Below, piece after piece: positions 9,603-17,637 of a stretch of DNA of 44,593 nucleotides (position 1 is its first letter; each line of letters begins with the position of its first letter). The stretch comes from Hydrogenophaga sp. (GTDB taxonomy: Bacteria > Pseudomonadota > Gammaproteobacteria > Burkholderiales > Burkholderiaceae_C), in contig JAJNQE010000184.1 of assembly GCA_021154985.1 (NCBI GenBank), forward strand, positions 1-44,593, read 5' to 3'. A program made the translations under genes and the position numbers. Under the pieces are notes generated by a model. That model saw only the letters and a program-made list of their open reading frames with translations. It was not told the DNA's origin and ran no database searches.

Positions 9603-10592
9603 ATGGCAACGGGCGCCGATGAATGGGCCCTGGAGGTGGAAAAGCGCTTGTGCGAGGTGCCGGTCGGCATGCACGGCTGGCGCATCGACCGCGCGCTGGC
9701 CCAACTGATTCCCGAGTTCTCGCGCTCGTACCTGCAGCAGCTCATGGCGGAGGGCGCTGTGGAGGTGCGCGGCGTTCCCCAGCGCAAAGCGTCGGCGCGC
9801 ATTGCGGCTGGTGATGCCCTTCAGGTCGAGTTGCGGCCGACCCAGCAGGCCCAGGCGTTCGTGCCCGAGCCGATGGCGCTGAATGTCGTGTTTGAAGACG
9901 CGGACCTTCTGGTCATCAACAAACCTGCGGGCCTGGTGGTGCACCCTGCCGCCGGCAACTGGACCGGCACCCTGCTCAACGGCCTGCTGGCCCACCACGC
10001 CGGCGCGGCCAGCCTGCCGCGTGCGGGCATCGTGCACCGGCTCGACAAGGACACCTCAGGCCTGATGCTCGTGGGCAAAAGCCGCCAGGCGGTGGAAGCC
10101 CTGGTGCGCGCCATCGCCGCGCGCGAGGTCAGCCGCCAGTACCTGGCCCTGGCCCACGGCCGATGGAAGGGGCTGGGCGAGCAGCACGTGGACCAACCCA
10201 TCGGCCGCGACGTGCACAACCGCCTGCGCATGGCGGTGGTGCGGGCAGAGGGCGGCAGCAGCAAGACCGCGCAGACCAGCTTTCGCCTGCTGGACACTGG
10301 CGACCAGGCCAGCCTGGTGGCCTGCAAGCTGCACACCGGGCGCACCCACCAGATCCGGGTTCACATGGCCTGGCTTGCACATCCGCTGGTGGGCGACACG
10401 CTGTACGGCGGTCGGGCGCTGTGGGGCATGACCCGGCAATCCCTGCACGCGGCGCGGCTGGAGCTCAGGCACCCCGTCAGTGGCCAGCCCCTGTTGTTCC
10501 GTTCCGAGCCGCCGGCCGACATGTTGCTGGCGCTCGAATCCAGCGGGCTCCATTACAATGCGAGCGGCTGGGACAGCGACTCGGCGGCTTGA
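9603..10592 (+). CDS. rluD: 23S rRNA pseudouridine(1911/1915/1917) synthase
   Basis: RluD makes three pseudouridines in helix 69 of 23S rRNA, needed for normal subunit joining and release. The 329-residue product has an N-terminal S4 RNA-binding domain (about 20-80) and an RluA-type catalytic domain. The catalytic aspartate is D148 in HRLDKDTSG. The segments NKPAGLVVHPAAGN and HTGRTHQIRVHM are diagnostic. I chose ATG 9603. A TTG at 9537 in the same frame could add 22 non-conserved residues. The gene is divergent from bamD (97 bases apart) and followed by a terminator-like hairpin. Family assignment is firm; RluD rather than RluC rests on the bamD synteny and sequence resemblance. Confidence 0.93.
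   Translation: MATGADEWALEVEKRLCEVPVGMHGWRIDRALAQLIPEFSRSYLQQLMAEGAVEVRGVPQRKASARIAAGDALQVELRPTQQAQAFVPEPMALNVVFEDADLLVINKPAGLVVHPAAGNWTGTLLNGLLAHHAGAASLPRAGIVHRLDKDTSGLMLVGKSRQAVEALVRAIAAREVSRQYLALAHGRWKGLGEQHVDQPIGRDVHNRLRMAVVRAEGGSSKTAQTSFRLLDTGDQASLVACKLHTGRTHQIRVHMAWLAHPLVGDTLYGGRALWGMTRQSLHAARLELRHPVSGQPLLFRSEPPADMLLALESSGLHYNASGWDSDSAA
10554..10559 (+). promoter_or_regulatory. Possible -10 box (TACAAT) inside the end of rluD
   Basis: TACAAT is a good -10 hexamer in an otherwise GC-rich context, but no convincing -35 is found 16-18 bases upstream. Together with the long gap before scpB it may mark an scpB-rluB promoter, though the hairpin at 10599 would lie in that transcript. It is offered only as a candidate. 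Confidence 0.2.
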
Positions 10593-10598
10593 ATCCGC

Positions 10599-10619
10599 AT
10601 CACCCGACGCGGGTGGTTT
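10599..10619 (+). terminator. Terminator-like hairpin after rluD; rest of the rluD-scpB gap appears empty
   Basis: CACCCG and CGGGTG pair around an ACG loop, extended by A-T and T-G pairs, then TTT. It begins 7 bases after the rluD stop. The remaining bases to the scpB start at 10823 hold no frame, RNA motif or repeat that I can support. Confidence 0.45.
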
Positions 10620-10822
10620 GCGCAAGACCTCTCACCCCCGACCTTCGTCCAGCCGCCCGATTTCAACGCCCGACCGAGAACCCTTGTCCGGGCTCTGCAG
10701 GATCCAGCCGATTCGCCCCGACCCGACGGTCGCGCCCGCATGCTGCATGGCCTGCGGCTCCATCGCACCGTTCGCCTTTCGCCCCGTCCCGGTTGCCCAC
10801 CGGGTTTTGACTGACAGACACC

Positions 10823-11551
10823 ATGAACACAACGGATGCCAAGCGTGTCCTCGAGACGGCATTGATCTGCGCGCCCCAGCCGCTGTCGGTGCGCGAACTC
10901 GGCACGCTGTTCGACATGGAAGTGTCGGCCGACACGCTCAAAACCTTGCTCGCCGATCTGCAGCTCGAATGGACCGGGCGCGGCGTGGAACTGGTGCAGG
11001 TGGCCACCGGCTGGCGCTTCCAGAGCCGCCCGGAACTGCGTCCCTACCTGGACCGGCTGCACCCCGAAAAGCCGCCGCGCTACAGCCGCGCTGCCATGGA
11101 GACGCTGGCCATCATTGCCTACCGCCAGCCGGTGACGCGTGGCGACATGGAAGACATCCGCGGTGTGACCATCAATTCGCTGATCATCAAACAACTCGAA
11201 GACCGGGGCTGGATTGAAGTGATCGGCCACCGCGAAACCGTGGGCCGGCCGGCCCTGTTCGCGACCACACGCCAGTTCCTCGATGACCTCGGGCTGGCCT
11301 CGCTGGACCAGTTGCCGCCGCTGGACGGCAGCGAGGTGCAGGAGTCCGCGCTGGACCGGCTCGATTTTGAATCGCTGGCCAACAGCTTGCCGTCCGATCC
11401 GCCCGATCTGGATGCACCCGAATCAGACCTGCTCGTGATGGCCGACCCCCTGGCCGCCGACCCGATTTCCCCGCCCTCCGACCCGCAGTTGTTGGAACCG
11501 TCCACCCAGGAAGACCATGACCCCGGATCAAACCCCACCCAACCCACCTGA
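10823..11551 (+). CDS. scpB: Segregation and condensation protein B
   Basis: ScpB is the winged-helix kleisin partner that works with ScpA and SMC to condense and segregate the chromosome. The 242-residue product has the two winged-helix regions of the family. These include RYSRAAMETLAIIAYRQPVT and RGVTINSLIIKQLEDRGWIE, then GRPALFATT. It ends in an acidic, proline-rich tail (about 185-242) that looks disordered. ATG 10823 follows GACAGACACC. No scpA or smc lies upstream, where rluD sits, so the Smc complex genes are split between loci. The gene overlaps rluB by 35 bases, which implies translational coupling. Identity is firm. Confidence 0.94.
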   Translation: MNTTDAKRVLETALICAPQPLSVRELGTLFDMEVSADTLKTLLADLQLEWTGRGVELVQVATGWRFQSRPELRPYLDRLHPEKPPRYSRAAMETLAIIAYRQPVTRGDMEDIRGVTINSLIIKQLEDRGWIEVIGHRETVGRPALFATTRQFLDDLGLASLDQLPPLDGSEVQESALDRLDFESLANSLPSDPPDLDAPESDLLVMADPLAADPISPPSDPQLLEPSTQEDHDPGSNPTQPT

Positions 11552-12851
11552 GCTCGACCCTACCGCCGAGGTGCCCGAGGTTCAGCCCACGGCAGCGCAG
11601 CCTCACCCGGAGCCCGCGGCCGAGGTGCTGCGTTTTGATGATGTGGTCAGCGGTGCGTTCGACGCCGAGCAAGAGCAGGAGCTGCCGCTGCTGCCTGCCA
11701 AACGCGTGCTGGCCCCTCAAGCGGAGTCACCCAAGCTGCACAAGGTCTTGGCTCAGGCCGGCATGGGTTCGCGACTGGAGATGGAGCAACTGATCCTGGA
11801 AGGCCGTATCTCGGTCAACGGCGAGCCAGCCCATGTGGGCCAACGCATCCAGTTTGGCGATGTGATCAAGGTCAATGGCAAGCCGGTTCGCGTGCGCATG
11901 ACGCCGCCGCCGCCCCGTGTGCTGGCGTACCACAAGCCGGCGGGCGAGGTGGTGTCGCACGACGACCCGCAAAACCGCCCCACCGTGTTCCGCCGCCTGC
12001 CCAAGCTGATGCAGGGCAAGTGGCAGTCGGTCGGCCGGCTGGACTTGAACACCGAAGGCCTGCTGCTGCTCACCAGTTCGGGTGAACTGGCGAACCGCCT
12101 GATGCATCCCCGTTTTGGCCTGCAGCGCGAATACGCTGTGCGGGTGCTCGGCGCGCTCTCAAACGAGGAAAAGGCGCGCCTGCTCGACGGCGTGCGGCTG
12201 GACGACGGCATGGCCCAGTTCGCCTCCATTGAAGACGGCGGCGGCGAGGGGGCCAACTGCTGGTACCGCGTGACCATTGGGGAAGGTCGCAACCGCGAGG
12301 TGCGCCGCATGTTCGAGGCTGTGGGTCATGCGGTCAGCCGCCTGATCCGCATCCGTTACGGCGCCATGATGCTGCCGCGCGGCCTCAAGCGCGGCGCCTG
12401 GATCGAGCTCGACGAGCGCGACATCGCGCGCCTCACGGCGGCCGCGGGCATGCCCGGTGCCGACGAGGAGGGCGCCCGCCCAGCCCGTCCCGCGGGGCGG
12501 CATCCGGCGCAGCGTGGCAAGCAGGGTCCCCGATCAGGCCGAACGCAAGGCAAACCACCAGGCAGCCGCAGCGAAAGCCCGGGTTTTGGCGATCGTCGCA
12601 GCAGCGGCTACGGCATGGGTGGCGCACCTGCAGGTCCGGGGGGCAAGGGCCGGGGCGCCAAGCCCGGCACCAGCACGGGTGGCCGCGGGCCGGGCGGCGG
12701 AGCATCGCAGCCCGACCCCATGAAGACCTCGTTTGGCTATATCGGGCAAGACGCGCTGCAGCGCCGGCGCGAGCAGGAAGCCGGTCGCGGCAGCGCGCCC
12801 GGTGGTGCTCGCCGCCGCGGGGGTGGCGGTGGTCGCACTGGCGGCCGTTGA
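11517..12851 (+). CDS. rluB: 23S rRNA pseudouridine(2605) synthase RluB with long Gly/Arg tail
   Basis: RluB makes pseudouridine 2605 of 23S rRNA. The N-terminal 70 residues are acidic and proline-rich. An S4 domain follows (about 73-130, KLHKVLAQAGMGSRLEMEQL). The RsuA/RluB catalytic domain has D176 in SVGRLDLNTEGL, and REVRRMFEAVGH is also diagnostic. From about residue 315 to 444 the protein is a low-complexity tail rich in Gly, Arg, Pro and Ser, making it far longer than the 291-residue E. coli enzyme. The tail resembles RNA-binding RGG-type extensions, but its role is unknown. The start ATG lies inside scpB after CCAGGAAGACC. Base composition stays coding-like through the tail. Confidence 0.92.
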   Translation: MTPDQTPPNPPELDPTAEVPEVQPTAAQPHPEPAAEVLRFDDVVSGAFDAEQEQELPLLPAKRVLAPQAESPKLHKVLAQAGMGSRLEMEQLILEGRISVNGEPAHVGQRIQFGDVIKVNGKPVRVRMTPPPPRVLAYHKPAGEVVSHDDPQNRPTVFRRLPKLMQGKWQSVGRLDLNTEGLLLLTSSGELANRLMHPRFGLQREYAVRVLGALSNEEKARLLDGVRLDDGMAQFASIEDGGGEGANCWYRVTIGEGRNREVRRMFEAVGHAVSRLIRIRYGAMMLPRGLKRGAWIELDERDIARLTAAAGMPGADEEGARPARPAGRHPAQRGKQGPRSGRTQGKPPGSRSESPGFGDRRSSGYGMGGAPAGPGGKGRGAKPGTSTGGRGPGGGASQPDPMKTSFGYIGQDALQRRREQEAGRGSAPGGARRRGGGGGRTGGR

Positions 12852-12900
12852 GCCCGTTGGTGTCGTTCCCTTGCGTCACGGCGGCGTGACACGACCAATG

Positions 12901-12906
12901 TAGAAT
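12901..12906 (+). promoter_or_regulatory. Possible -10 box (TAGAAT) upstream of ndk
   Basis: TAGAAT lies 61 bases before the ndk start in the 115-base gap after rluB. No strong -35 is present at the usual spacing. The gap itself suggests that ndk has its own promoter. Confidence 0.25.
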
Positions 12907-12966
12907 CATGGGCTTTGCGGGGTGCCCCAAACCCCACAGTTTCACCCACAAAACTTCAGGATTTCC

Positions 12967-13392
12967 ATGGCCATCGAACGCACCCTCTCCATCATCAAAC
13001 CCGACGCTGTTGCCAAAAACGTGATCGGCCAGATTTACGCCCGTTTTGAAGCCGCTGGCCTGAAGGTCGTGGCCGCTCGCATGGCCCACCTGTCGCGCGG
13101 CGAAGCCGAAGCGTTTTACGCTGTGCACAAGGCCCGTCCCTTCTTCAAGGATCTGGTCGACTTCATGATCTCCGGTCCGGTGATGATCCAGGCCCTGGAA
13201 GGCGAAGGCGCGATTGCCAAGAACCGCGACCTGATGGGCGCCACCGACCCGAAGAAGGCCGACGCCGGCACGATCCGCGCCGACTTCGCTGACAGCATCG
13301 ATGCCAACGCCGTGCACGGCTCCGACGCCCCCGAGACCGCCGCTGCTGAAATCGCGTTCTTCTTCGCCGGCCTCAACGTCTACTCGCGCTGA
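12967..13392 (+). CDS. ndk: Nucleoside diphosphate kinase
   Basis: Ndk balances NTP and dNTP pools by moving the gamma phosphate of ATP onto nucleoside diphosphates through a phosphohistidine. The product is 141 residues, the standard bacterial length. The phosphorylated histidine is H117 in NAVHGSDAPETA, and ERTLSIIKPDAV marks the N-terminus. The ATG after CAGGATTTCC is chosen because the family starts at this point; an upstream ATG would add 15 unrelated residues. rlmN follows after 20 bases, so ndk probably leads the rlmN-pilW-rodZ-ispG run. Cytosolic, with no unusual features. Confidence 0.97.
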   Translation: MAIERTLSIIKPDAVAKNVIGQIYARFEAAGLKVVAARMAHLSRGEAEAFYAVHKARPFFKDLVDFMISGPVMIQALEGEGAIAKNRDLMGATDPKKADAGTIRADFADSIDANAVHGSDAPETAAAEIAFFFAGLNVYSR

Positions 13393-13412
13393 GCCAGCGC
13401 GCTGACCATGCC

Positions 13413-14558
13413 ATGACGGCCAACCTGCTCGACTTCGATCTTGAGGGTTTGGCCGCCTGGTGCGAGCAGCTGGGCGAAAAGCGCTTTCGCGCCGTCCAGC
13501 TGTTTCGCTGGATCCATCAAAAAGGCGCCTCGGATTTCACCGAGATGACCGATCTCGCGCGCAGTCTGCGCGAGAAGCTCCCCGGCGCCTGCTCCATCAC
13601 CAGCCTGCCGGTGCTCTCGCGCCAGGACTCGGCAGACGGCACCATCAAGTGGCTGTTCGATGTGGGTGGTGGTAACGCGGTGGAAACCGTGTTCATTCCC
13701 GAAGAAGACCGCGGCACCTTGTGCATCTCGTCGCAGGCGGGCTGCGCGGTCGGTTGCCGTTTTTGCTCCACCGGCCACCAAGGGTTTTCGCGCAACCTCA
13801 CCACCGGCGAGATCCTGGCCCAGCTGTGGCAGGCCGAGTTTTTTCTGCGCAAGCACCTCAAACGCAGCGACCGCGTGATCACCAACGTGGTGATGATGGG
13901 CATGGGCGAGCCCTTGCAAAACTACAACGCGCTGGTGCCGGCGCTGCGCGTGATGCTCGACGACCACGGCTATGGTCTCTCGCGCCGCCGCGTGACCGTG
14001 TCCACCTCGGGCGTGGTGCCCATGATGGACCGCCTCGCACAAGACTGCCCCGTGGCGCTGGCGGTGTCGCTCCACGCGCCGGTGGACGCGCTGCGCAGCG
14101 ACCTCGTGCCGCTCAACCTCAAGTACCCGATTGCCGAGTTGCTCGACGCCTGCCTGCGCTACCTGCCGGCCGCGCCGCGCGACTTCATCACGTTCGAGTA
14201 CTGCATGCTCGACGGCGTCAACGACCAGCCGCACCACGCCCAGGAACTGCTGGCGCTGGTGCGGGGTCACGCGGGCCGGGGCGTGCCGTGCAAGATCAAC
14301 CTGATTCCTTTCAATCCATTCCCCGAGTCGGGGCTGCTCTGCTCTCCGCGGTTGGTGGTGCAGCAATTCGCCCGCATCCTCAGCGAGGGTGGTGTGGTGA
14401 CAACGGTGCGCAAGACCCGGGGGGACGACATCGACGCGGCCTGTGGTCAACTGGCTGGCGACGTGCTTGATCGCACCAACGCCGCCAGCCGCCTGGCCAA
14501 GCGCCGCAGTGCCACCGAGCATCCCATCCGCATCGTTCACAAGGAAAGGCAGGCATGA
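13413..14558 (+). CDS. rlmN: Dual-specificity 23S rRNA A2503 / tRNA A37 C2-methyltransferase
   Basis: RlmN is a radical-SAM enzyme that methylates C2 of A2503 in 23S rRNA and A37 in some tRNAs. The 381-residue product carries the CxxxCxxC cluster motif (C111, C115, C118 in GCAVGCRFC). The methyl-carrying cysteine near the C-terminus is C344 in DAACGQL. MMGMGEPLQN and STSGVVPMMDRL are also family hallmarks. The start ATG lies 20 bases after ndk. The stop overlaps the pilW start in ATGA, so the two are translationally coupled. The order ndk-rlmN-pilF-rodZ-ispG-hisS is shared widely by gamma- and betaproteobacteria. Confidence 0.96.
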   Translation: MTANLLDFDLEGLAAWCEQLGEKRFRAVQLFRWIHQKGASDFTEMTDLARSLREKLPGACSITSLPVLSRQDSADGTIKWLFDVGGGNAVETVFIPEEDRGTLCISSQAGCAVGCRFCSTGHQGFSRNLTTGEILAQLWQAEFFLRKHLKRSDRVITNVVMMGMGEPLQNYNALVPALRVMLDDHGYGLSRRRVTVSTSGVVPMMDRLAQDCPVALAVSLHAPVDALRSDLVPLNLKYPIAELLDACLRYLPAAPRDFITFEYCMLDGVNDQPHHAQELLALVRGHAGRGVPCKINLIPFNPFPESGLLCSPRLVVQQFARILSEGGVVTTVRKTRGDDIDAACGQLAGDVLDRTNAASRLAKRRSATEHPIRIVHKERQA

Positions 14559-15388
14559 CTTCAGCCACTCGATTCACAGCCCGGTTGCCAGGCGCCACGT
14601 TGGGGTTGCTGGCCTTGCTGGCGTGCCTGTTGATGCTGGTTTCGGGTTGTGCGCAGCGCGGTGCGGTGGCCGCCGCGCCCACCGCAGAACCGATCACCGA
14701 TTCGGACGAGCCCGAGGCTCGCAAACGCGCCCGCATCCGCATCGAGCTGGCCGCCGGCTACTTTGGCGAAGGCCAGAACACGGTGGCGTTGGACGAGATC
14801 AAGCTGGCGTTGCAGGCCGACCCGACCTATGCACCAGCCTATGTGTTGCGCGGTCTGGTGTACATGGGCATGAACAACGACCCGCTGGCTGAAGAAAGCT
14901 TCCAGCGCGCCATGCAGCTCAACCCGCGCGATCCCGATGCCCTGCACAACTACGGCTGGTACGCCTGCCAGCGCGGGCGCTATGCGCAGTCCACCGACCT
15001 GTTCCAGCGTGCGCTGACCAGCCCTGTGTACGGTGGTCAGGCCAAAACCCTGCTGGCCATGGGCATCTGCCAGATCCGCGCTGGCCAGCTGGTCGAGGCC
15101 GAAGCCAGCCTGGCGCGCTCTTACGAACTCGACCCGGCCAACCCGATCGTGGCCTACAACTTGGCTTCACTGCAGTTCCGCCGCGGGGAAGACAGCAAGG
15201 CTCAGTTCACCATCCGCCGGCTCAACAACACCGATCTGGCCAACGCGGAGACGCTGTGGCTGGGCATCAAGGTGGAGCGGCGGCTTCGCAACCGCGAGGC
15301 CATGGCGCAACTGGCGCAGCAACTGGGTCGCCGTTACCCGGATTCAGCCCAGTGGGCGCGTTTTCAGCGCGGAGAGTTTGATGAGTGA
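14555..15388 (+). CDS. pilW: Type IV pilus biogenesis/stability lipoprotein PilW (PilF)
   Basis: PilW/PilF is the outer-membrane pilotin-like lipoprotein that helps secretin PilQ assemble and stabilises type IV pili. The 277-residue product has a signal peptide with lipobox LVSGC (lipidated C32). TPR repeats cover about 55-260, for example IRIELAAGYFGEGQNTVALDE cut across two helices, and NPRDPDALHNYGWYACQRG. The family assignment also rests on position between rlmN and rodZ, which is conserved. It overlaps rlmN by 4 bases and rodZ by 8 bases. No other pilus gene is in the window, as is usual for pilF. Confidence 0.9.
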   Translation: MTSATRFTARLPGATLGLLALLACLLMLVSGCAQRGAVAAAPTAEPITDSDEPEARKRARIRIELAAGYFGEGQNTVALDEIKLALQADPTYAPAYVLRGLVYMGMNNDPLAEESFQRAMQLNPRDPDALHNYGWYACQRGRYAQSTDLFQRALTSPVYGGQAKTLLAMGICQIRAGQLVEAEASLARSYELDPANPIVAYNLASLQFRRGEDSKAQFTIRRLNNTDLANAETLWLGIKVERRLRNREAMAQLAQQLGRRYPDSAQWARFQRGEFDE

Positions 15389-16325
15389 CGCGGTGGTGCA
15401 AGCCAATGACATGTCGGGTGAGCCGGCTCCACGGCCGATCCGGCTGAAGGAAGCTCGCGAGGCAGCGGGCCTGCACATTGCAGCATTGGCCGCCGCCTTG
15501 AAGGTGCCTGTGAGGAAGCTCGAGGCGTTGGAAGCCGGGCGTTACAGCGAACTGCCCGACCTCACGTTTGCACGCGCACTGGCGTCCAGTGCTTGCCGGC
15601 AGCTCAAGGTGGACCCTGCGCCCATCCTGCAGCAGATTCCGCTCAGGGCATCGCCCAAGCTGGGCGACCACAGTCACTCGCTCAATGCGCCGTTCAATGC
15701 GGGCCGCGACGAAGAGCCGATCAATCCGCTGAGCTGGCTCTCGCGGCCTGCGCTGCTGGCGGCCATCGCACTGTTGTTGGGTGCGCTGGTCATTGTGTTT
15801 TTGCCCCGGGCCGAAAACCCGCCGGCCGTGGCCAGCGTGGCGGAACCCGTCGCAACCGAATCCCCAGTGGTGGCCGAGCCGGTTGCCGCCCAGGAACCCG
15901 CTGCCGCTGCTGTGCAGGAAGGTGTGCTGCCCGTGAGTGCAGACACGGCATCGTCTGTGGTGGCGCCTGCAGCGGCTGATGTGGCCGTCGTGCCGGCAGA
16001 TGCCGCGCCCACCGCAGCGGTGACCGCTGCCGCGCCGCCAGCCCCGGCCGCCATCCCGCCGACAACACCCGCTGCGACGTCCAGCCCCGGCACTCTGCTG
16101 AGCATTGCTGCCACAGGCGAATCCTGGGTGGAGGTGATCAACGGTGGCGGCAATGTGGTCGCCAAGCGCCTGCTGCAGGCCGGCGACGTGATTGATTTTT
16201 CGGCCGCTCCGCCATACACCGTTGTGCTGGGCAAGGCCGATGCGGCGCAGGTGAGCGTTCGCGGCAAGCCTTTCGACACAGCGCCGTTTGTGCGCAGCAA
16301 CGTGGCCCGCTTCGAGGTGAAATGA
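15381..16325 (+). CDS. rodZ: RodZ-like transmembrane helix-turn-helix protein (DUF4115)
   Basis: RodZ links the MreB cytoskeleton to the elongation machinery and helps set rod shape. The 314-residue product has a cytoplasmic Xre-type helix-turn-helix (about 20-80, LKEAREAAGLHIAALAAALK). One transmembrane helix follows (about 122-141). A long Ala/Pro/Val-rich periplasmic linker runs from about 145 to 235, and a C-terminal DUF4115 beta domain from about 240 to 314 (SWVEVINGGGNVVAKRLLQAG). The start ATG overlaps the end of pilW by 8 bases; upstream codons in this frame are antisense-like. ispG starts at its stop (ATGA). The architecture is diagnostic, while the MreB role is inferred from E. coli. 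Confidence 0.87.
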   Translation: MSDAVVQANDMSGEPAPRPIRLKEAREAAGLHIAALAAALKVPVRKLEALEAGRYSELPDLTFARALASSACRQLKVDPAPILQQIPLRASPKLGDHSHSLNAPFNAGRDEEPINPLSWLSRPALLAAIALLLGALVIVFLPRAENPPAVASVAEPVATESPVVAEPVAAQEPAAAAVQEGVLPVSADTASSVVAPAAADVAVVPADAAPTAAVTAAAPPAPAAIPPTTPAATSSPGTLLSIAATGESWVEVINGGGNVVAKRLLQAGDVIDFSAAPPYTVVLGKADAAQVSVRGKPFDTAPFVRSNVARFEVK

Positions 16326-17590
16326 CCATGGACCTTGCCTTGCAGCCCATTCCCTTGACCGCAGTGCGAAAGCGCCCCACCCGCCAGGGCGTGGTGGTCT
16401 GGGGCTCCAACCGGGTGACCGTGGGGGGCGATGCGCCGGTGCGCGTGCAGTCCATGACCAACACCGACACCGCCGACGCGGTGGGCACCGCGATCCAGGT
16501 GAAAGAGCTCGCGCTGGCCGGCTCCGAGCTGGTGCGTATCACGGTGAACAACGATGAAGCCGCCAAGGCCGTTCCCTACATCCGCGAGCAGCTCGACCGC
16601 ATGGGGGTGAATGTGCCCCTGGTGGGCGACTTTCATTACAACGGCCACCGCCTGCTTACCGACCATCCGGCCTGTGCCGAGGCGCTCTCCAAGTACCGCA
16701 TCAACCCCGGCAACGTGGGTCGTGGTGACAAGGGGGACCGGCAGTTTGCGCAGATGGTGGCGATTGCCGCGCGCCACGACAAGGCCGTGCGCATCGGTGT
16801 GAACTGGGGCAGCCTGGACCAGGACCTGCTGGCCCGCCTGATGGACGACAACGCCGGCCGCGCCCAGCCCTGGGAAGCGCGCCAGGTGATGTACGAGGCG
16901 CTGATCACGTCAGCGCTCGACTCGGCCCAGCGCGCCGAAGCCATTGGCCTCAACGGCAACAACATCTTTCTTTCGTGCAAGGTCAGCGCCGTGCAGGACC
17001 TGATCGCGGTCTACCAGGCACTGGCGCAGCGCTGCGACTACGCGCTGCACCTGGGCCTCACCGAAGCCGGCATGGGCACCAAGGGTGCGGTGGCCTCCAC
17101 GGCCGCGCTCTCGGTGCTGCTTCAGCAGGGCATTGGCGACACCATCCGCGTCTCCCTCACCCCGCAGCCGGGCGAGGCCCGCACGCAAGAGGTGGTGGTG
17201 GCACTGGAAATCCTGCAGGCGCTGGGTATGCGGGCGTTTGTGCCCTCGGTCACCGCCTGCCCGGGTTGTGGCCGCACCACCAGCACCACCTTCCAGGAAC
17301 TCGCGAAGCAGATCGACGACTACCTGCGCAGTTCCATGCCGGTCTGGCGTGCGCGCTACCCCGGCGTGGAAAACCTCAAGGTGGCCGTGATGGGTTGTAT
17401 CGTCAACGGGCCCGGCGAGAGCAAACACGCCGACATCGGCATCAGCCTGCCCGGCACCGGCGAGGCGCCGGCAGCACCCGTTTTCATCGACGGACAAAAA
17501 GCACTGACCTTGCGCGGCGACGACATCGTGCGCGAGTTCCAGGTGATCGTGGACAACTACATCGAGAAAAAGTTTGGCGTCACCGCTTGA
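16322..17590 (+). CDS. ispG: 4-hydroxy-3-methylbut-2-en-1-yl diphosphate synthase (GcpE)
   Basis: IspG carries out the penultimate step of the MEP isoprenoid pathway, converting MEcPP to HMBPP with a 4Fe-4S cluster. The 422-residue product has the TIM-barrel domain (GDFHYNGH, NPGNVG, GVNWGS) and the C-terminal cluster domain. The three cluster cysteines are C313 and C316 (TACPGCGRTT) and C359 (VMGCIVNGPGE), with E366 as the fourth ligand. ATG 16322 overlaps the rodZ stop by 4 bases; a second ATG at 16328 is equally possible. Length is that of the longer proteobacterial form with a small insert. The next gene is hisS, 47 bases on. Confidence 0.97.
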   Translation: MTMDLALQPIPLTAVRKRPTRQGVVVWGSNRVTVGGDAPVRVQSMTNTDTADAVGTAIQVKELALAGSELVRITVNNDEAAKAVPYIREQLDRMGVNVPLVGDFHYNGHRLLTDHPACAEALSKYRINPGNVGRGDKGDRQFAQMVAIAARHDKAVRIGVNWGSLDQDLLARLMDDNAGRAQPWEARQVMYEALITSALDSAQRAEAIGLNGNNIFLSCKVSAVQDLIAVYQALAQRCDYALHLGLTEAGMGTKGAVASTAALSVLLQQGIGDTIRVSLTPQPGEARTQEVVVALEILQALGMRAFVPSVTACPGCGRTTSTTFQELAKQIDDYLRSSMPVWRARYPGVENLKVAVMGCIVNGPGESKHADIGISLPGTGEAPAAPVFIDGQKALTLRGDDIVREFQVIVDNYIEKKFGVTA

Positions 17591-17637
17591 AGCAGGGCTG
17601 CGGCCCCGCCTGCGCTGAACGCACCGACTTCCCGCAC

